The translations under genes and the position numbers were made by a program. From Thecamonas trahens ATCC 50062 (Eukaryota > Apusozoa > Apusomonadida > Apusomonadidae): a stretch of DNA of 64,000 nucleotides. Positions 60,738 to 64,000 of the stretch are shown piece by piece. The notes below the pieces were generated by a model. That model had not been told where the DNA came from. It did no database searches and saw nothing but the letters and a program-made list of their open reading frames with translations. Within the stretch, counting starts at the first letter, position 1. Every line of letters starts with the position of its first letter. Location: positions 246,833 to 310,832 of the forward strand of contig NW_013657640.1 of NCBI RefSeq assembly GCF_000142905.1, given 5' to 3'.

Positions 60738-63700
60738 ATGCTTTATAGGTTAGAGTTGGCATGGGGATCCATGGCTGGCCGCAAGAGTCGAGGACATGTT
60801 GGGAGGGCTGAGCGGAGGGTGCGTAGTGGTGGTGGCAATGTTGCGCTGCTCCCTGTCCTGGTGCTCTTGCTCGTCGGGCTTGGATACGTCGCGAGCGGCG
60901 ACTGCGTCATTGAGTACGTCGAGCCGAGCAGCAATCTGATGAGTGGCGCCATCTCGAACCCAACGGGAATGGTGGCAAGCATGCTCGACGCCGGAACGGC
61001 TTATCTGGACGTGGCTGTCATCGACTTTACCAACAATGGGGTGTATGTCATCACCAGGACCGGTGGCGGTGGATGGAATGCCCCTAGTCTCGTCGATAAC
61101 ACTAAGGAGGAGCCGTTCCTCCTTGTGGCCGAGGACGCAGATGGAGACGGGAGCCCGGACGTGATTGTGCCATACTCGGGCGACACCGACAGTGTAGTGA
61201 TCTATTGGAACGTCGGGCACGACGCCACCTTTCCCAACGTGCCGACAGTTCTCGACACCATGGCGGACACCGACCCGTACTCTGCAGCGATTGGCGACAT
61301 CAACGCTGACGGCATGATCGACGTTGTCTACACAGCGTTCTGGGGAGACTTTGTGGGCGTTTTTCTCGGCACAGGCACCGGAACGTTTGCAGCGTCGAGC
61401 GATGATCTGACCTCCAGCCTAGGCGGCATCTACAGCATTGTGTCGCCGAGGCAAGTTGCGGTCCATGACATGGACGCTGATGGCTTTGACGACATCATCT
61501 ACGTTTGTTCAGACACCCACATGGTGGTTATTCTTCCCGGGCGGTCTGACATCGACTCGGTGCTGGCGACGTCGGCCGCTGTCGTCGACTACCTCGCCGA
61601 CGGCGTGTTCAACTTTGCCGTCGGCGACCTTGACCAGGACGGTGACCTGGACATTGTGGCATCCATCACGGAGGACAGTGTCATTCGGGTGTACTACAAT
61701 TTGGGAAGCATGTTGTTTACCCAGCCGGCGACCATCGGCGCCGCCCATATGCTTCCGTACACCATTGCGCTCGGCGACGTCTCTGGCGACGGTTGGCTCG
61801 ACATTGTGTACGTGGCGTCAGGCTCGGATCTCGTCGGCTGGATTCCGGCCGAGGTCGGCGGCACGTTTGTGCTGCCGCCGCAAAAGATGTCTGCGCTCAC
61901 GGCGCCGCATGGCGCTGTTGTCGGGGACTTTGACGGCGACGGGCAGGTTGATGCCGGGGCGGTGAGTGAGTCGACCGGCGAGGTGGTGTACTACACCTTT
62001 TCGGCGAGCGCCTCGCCGCTGACTGCGACGCCGCGGATTGTGACAGCCACCACCGAGGGGGCACAGGCCGTCGACGTGGTCGACTTTAACAACGACGGCT
62101 TTGTCGACACGCTCGTCGCGTCATGGCTCGATCGGTCGGTGACAGTTTGGTTCAATGACGGGCGCGGCTCGTTCCAGGGCTCCAACGGCGCCGAAGGACG
62201 GGTCTCGCAGGCCATTCACAAGGACATCACCCTCACCCCCGGCGCAGTGGTTGCGGTCGATGTCGACGGCGATGGCCTGTTTGACGCTCTCGCCGGCTAC
62301 GAGGATGTCTCGCACCCGGTCACTTGGTGGCGCAACACCGGTGACGGGGTGTTTGAAACAACGCCGCGGACGGTCGGGACGTGCGGGCTTGAGGCGCGCC
62401 GGGTCCGCAAGGCAGACTTTAACGGCGACGGACTACCGGACGTGGTGATGGTGTGCATGGACCCTGAGGCCGACGTCAAGGCGTTTATCAACATCGACGG
62501 TGGCGCAAGCTGGACTGAGCTGTTGCTCTACCGTTACACGCCAGCAGTGTGGGACGAATATCTGTATGTCGACGTTGCGGTGGCCGACTTGGACAATGAC
62601 AACCGACCGGATGTGGTGGTTGTCGAGGGCTTTTCCGGCAAGGTGGCGTACATACGCAACCTGAACGGGACAACCTTTGCTCCCGCCACCATCATTGATA
62701 ACGCACCCAGCAGCGATCCGATCTCTGTCGCGCTCTGCGATGTCGACGCCAACGGCGGCATCGACGTGGTGGTAGGCCTCCTGGACCCGGTGCCCAAAGT
62801 GGTGCTCTACCAGCAGACGGGGGCGGGTACACTCAGCTTTGCGCCTCCGATTACGCTCGGCGGAACTTACACTGAGCCGTGGGCTGTGGCGTGCGGCGAT
62901 GTAACCGGCGACGGCGCAGTTGACATTGTTGTTGGCGACTACGCTGAGCCGGGGCCGCTGGTGTGGTACCGCAACGACGGGAGTGGCAGCTTTTCTCCGC
63001 AGACCGTCCTTGGCACGTACGACAATATCTTTGAGATTTCCATCGCCGACGTCAACTCGGATGGACTCAATGACGTTCTGGTAGCGGCGTCCGGCGAGAA
63101 CATGGTGTTTGCAGTGTATCAGCAGCGGCTGCTGTCGGCTGCTGTGGAGCGTGCAAAGTTGCCGGAGCTCGCACCCGGACTATCACCGACGGTTCCGCAG
63201 CTGCACTACGAACTCAACACAGCCTCGCGGTGCTCGGCGCAGCGGCTGGATCTGCCAGCCGGGATGGTGGCGCGCGGTTGCGCGGCATCGGGCTATCTGG
63301 TGGTGCCGAGCGGGGTCGACTGGACCATTGCTGGGCCACCTGGGGTTTTGCGAGCGACCGGCCGGTGCTCTCGTGCGGTGGCGATGGCGGCGTCATGTTC
63401 AAGGTCGAGGCTGGAGCAAAGCTGGTCATCTCGGACGTGGACCTCGAGGGCGCCACGATTGCGGCCAGCTTTGATGCATCGACCGGCCTGCGGGTCTCGG
63501 GAGCGGGCGCAATTCTGCGGCTGATCAACGTGACCGTCTCCGGCTTTTCGTCGGTGAGTGCGTCGCCGTTCCAGTACCTCGGCGGGCACGGCGGAGCGGT
63601 GGCGGTGACCGATGGCGGGCGGCTGGAGGTGATTGGCTCGACCTTTGCCGGTAACTCGGCCAAGACGACTGGCGGCGCGGTGGCGCTGCTTGGCGACGAG

Positions 63701-64000
63701 CCGACTGCGTCGTTTGTGGCGACAACGTTTGTCAACAACGAGGCGCTTGGCGATGGCGGTGGCGCGGTGGCAGTCCTCTCGCGCGGCGGTAGTGTGAGCT
63801 TCACGGAAGGAAGCAAGGTGGTCGACAACCACGCGCCAAGTGGATGTGGCGGCGGGATGCTCATCGAGTCTGCGGCTGAGGACGTTCGGCTGACGCTGAG
63901 CGATACCTTGGTGTGCTCGAACACGGCCGGAAAGCTCGGCGGCGGCCTGGCCGCCTTTGCCGGCTCGGGCGTCGAGGTGGTGAGCTCCAGTGGCTCGGTG
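60738..64000 (+). CDS. FG-GAP/VCBS and beta-helix surface protein, partial at window end
   Basis: Paralogue of the gene at 21137. The N-terminus has a signal peptide (NVALLPVLVLLLVGLGYVASG), from the Met at 60738 or 60771. Residues 85-790 carry FG-GAP/VCBS repeats with calcium-loop cores (DADGDGSPD, DINADGMID, DMDADGFDD, DLDQDGDLD, DVSGDGWLD, DFDGDGQVD, DVDGDGLFD, DVNSDGLND). The linker CVIEYVEPSS and the segment CSAQRLDLPAGM match the paralogue's CVVKHVEPII and CVPQRIDLPAGY. The frame breaks at GGGGTTTT (63342-63349). Restoring one base continues in the beta-helix (ASDRPVLSCGGDGGVMFKVE, matching GDSRPVIDCGASGGVMFEV) to the window end, so the ORF stop at 63524 is an artefact. The Cys-rich and TM module is expected beyond the window. 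Confidence 0.88.

Overview
The window is nuclear DNA of a gene-dense, GC-rich unicellular eukaryote. The evidence is spliceosomal GT-AG introns, a histone H3 gene, a 26S proteasome lid subunit, exportin-5, frataxin, two homeodomain genes, and AGC-type and TKL-type kinases. The very compact layout, the lack of animal, plant or fungal hallmarks and the expanded surface-receptor repertoire fit an apusomonad such as Thecamonas trahens. That assignment is an inference from memory of such genomes and is not proven here. Convergent genes are often 9-90 bp apart. Divergent intergenic spaces are larger and often filled with minisatellites or poly-C/poly-G runs. There are two assembly gaps (16606-17102 and 42874-42973).

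Layout. 0.1-10.6 kb: exportin-5 (-), frataxin (-), enoyl-CoA delta isomerase 1 (+), a HEAT-repeat protein (+) and a PGP-type HAD phosphatase (-). 10.6-11.4 kb: a 40-bp minisatellite filling a divergent promoter. 11.5-21 kb: a type I surface protein (+), a hotdog thioesterase (+), a protein with an internal ubiquitin domain (-), an ABHD17-type depalmitoylase (+), a small CAAX-tailed protein (-) and a hypothetical protein (+). 21-36.3 kb: a cluster of three large receptor-like proteins sharing a Cys-rich plus multi-TM carboxyl module, with a cytidylyltransferase fused to a membrane domain between them. 36.4-45.5 kb: RPN9/PSMD13, a hyper-Cys-rich membrane protein, a PH-domain AGC (AKT-like) kinase, a C2 protein and a hypothetical protein. 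45.8-49.6 kb: intron-containing histone H3, PPC decarboxylase and a type II membrane protein. 50.2-53.3 kb: an RS-rich TKL kinase whose catalytic domain is split by an insert. 53.3-55.0 kb: a divergent pair of homeobox genes. 55.0-59.2 kb: a 1380-residue coiled-coil protein. 60.7-64.0 kb: a second FG-GAP/beta-helix surface protein that runs off the window.

Seven genes can only be read through if one nucleotide is restored, and in all seven the missing base shifts the frame the same way, mostly at short homopolymers. This looks like systematic under-calling in the assembly, although programmed -1 frameshifting is not excluded. The most unusual biology is the modular receptor cluster at 21-36 kb (with a paralogue at 60.7 kb), the RS-domain TKL kinase with a split catalytic domain, the cytidylyltransferase fused to a degenerate CDP-alcohol-transferase-like membrane domain, and minisatellites sitting in several divergent promoters. 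Metabolic and organelle genes (FXN, ECI1, ACOT13-like, PPCDC) are scattered single genes and form no operon-like unit.
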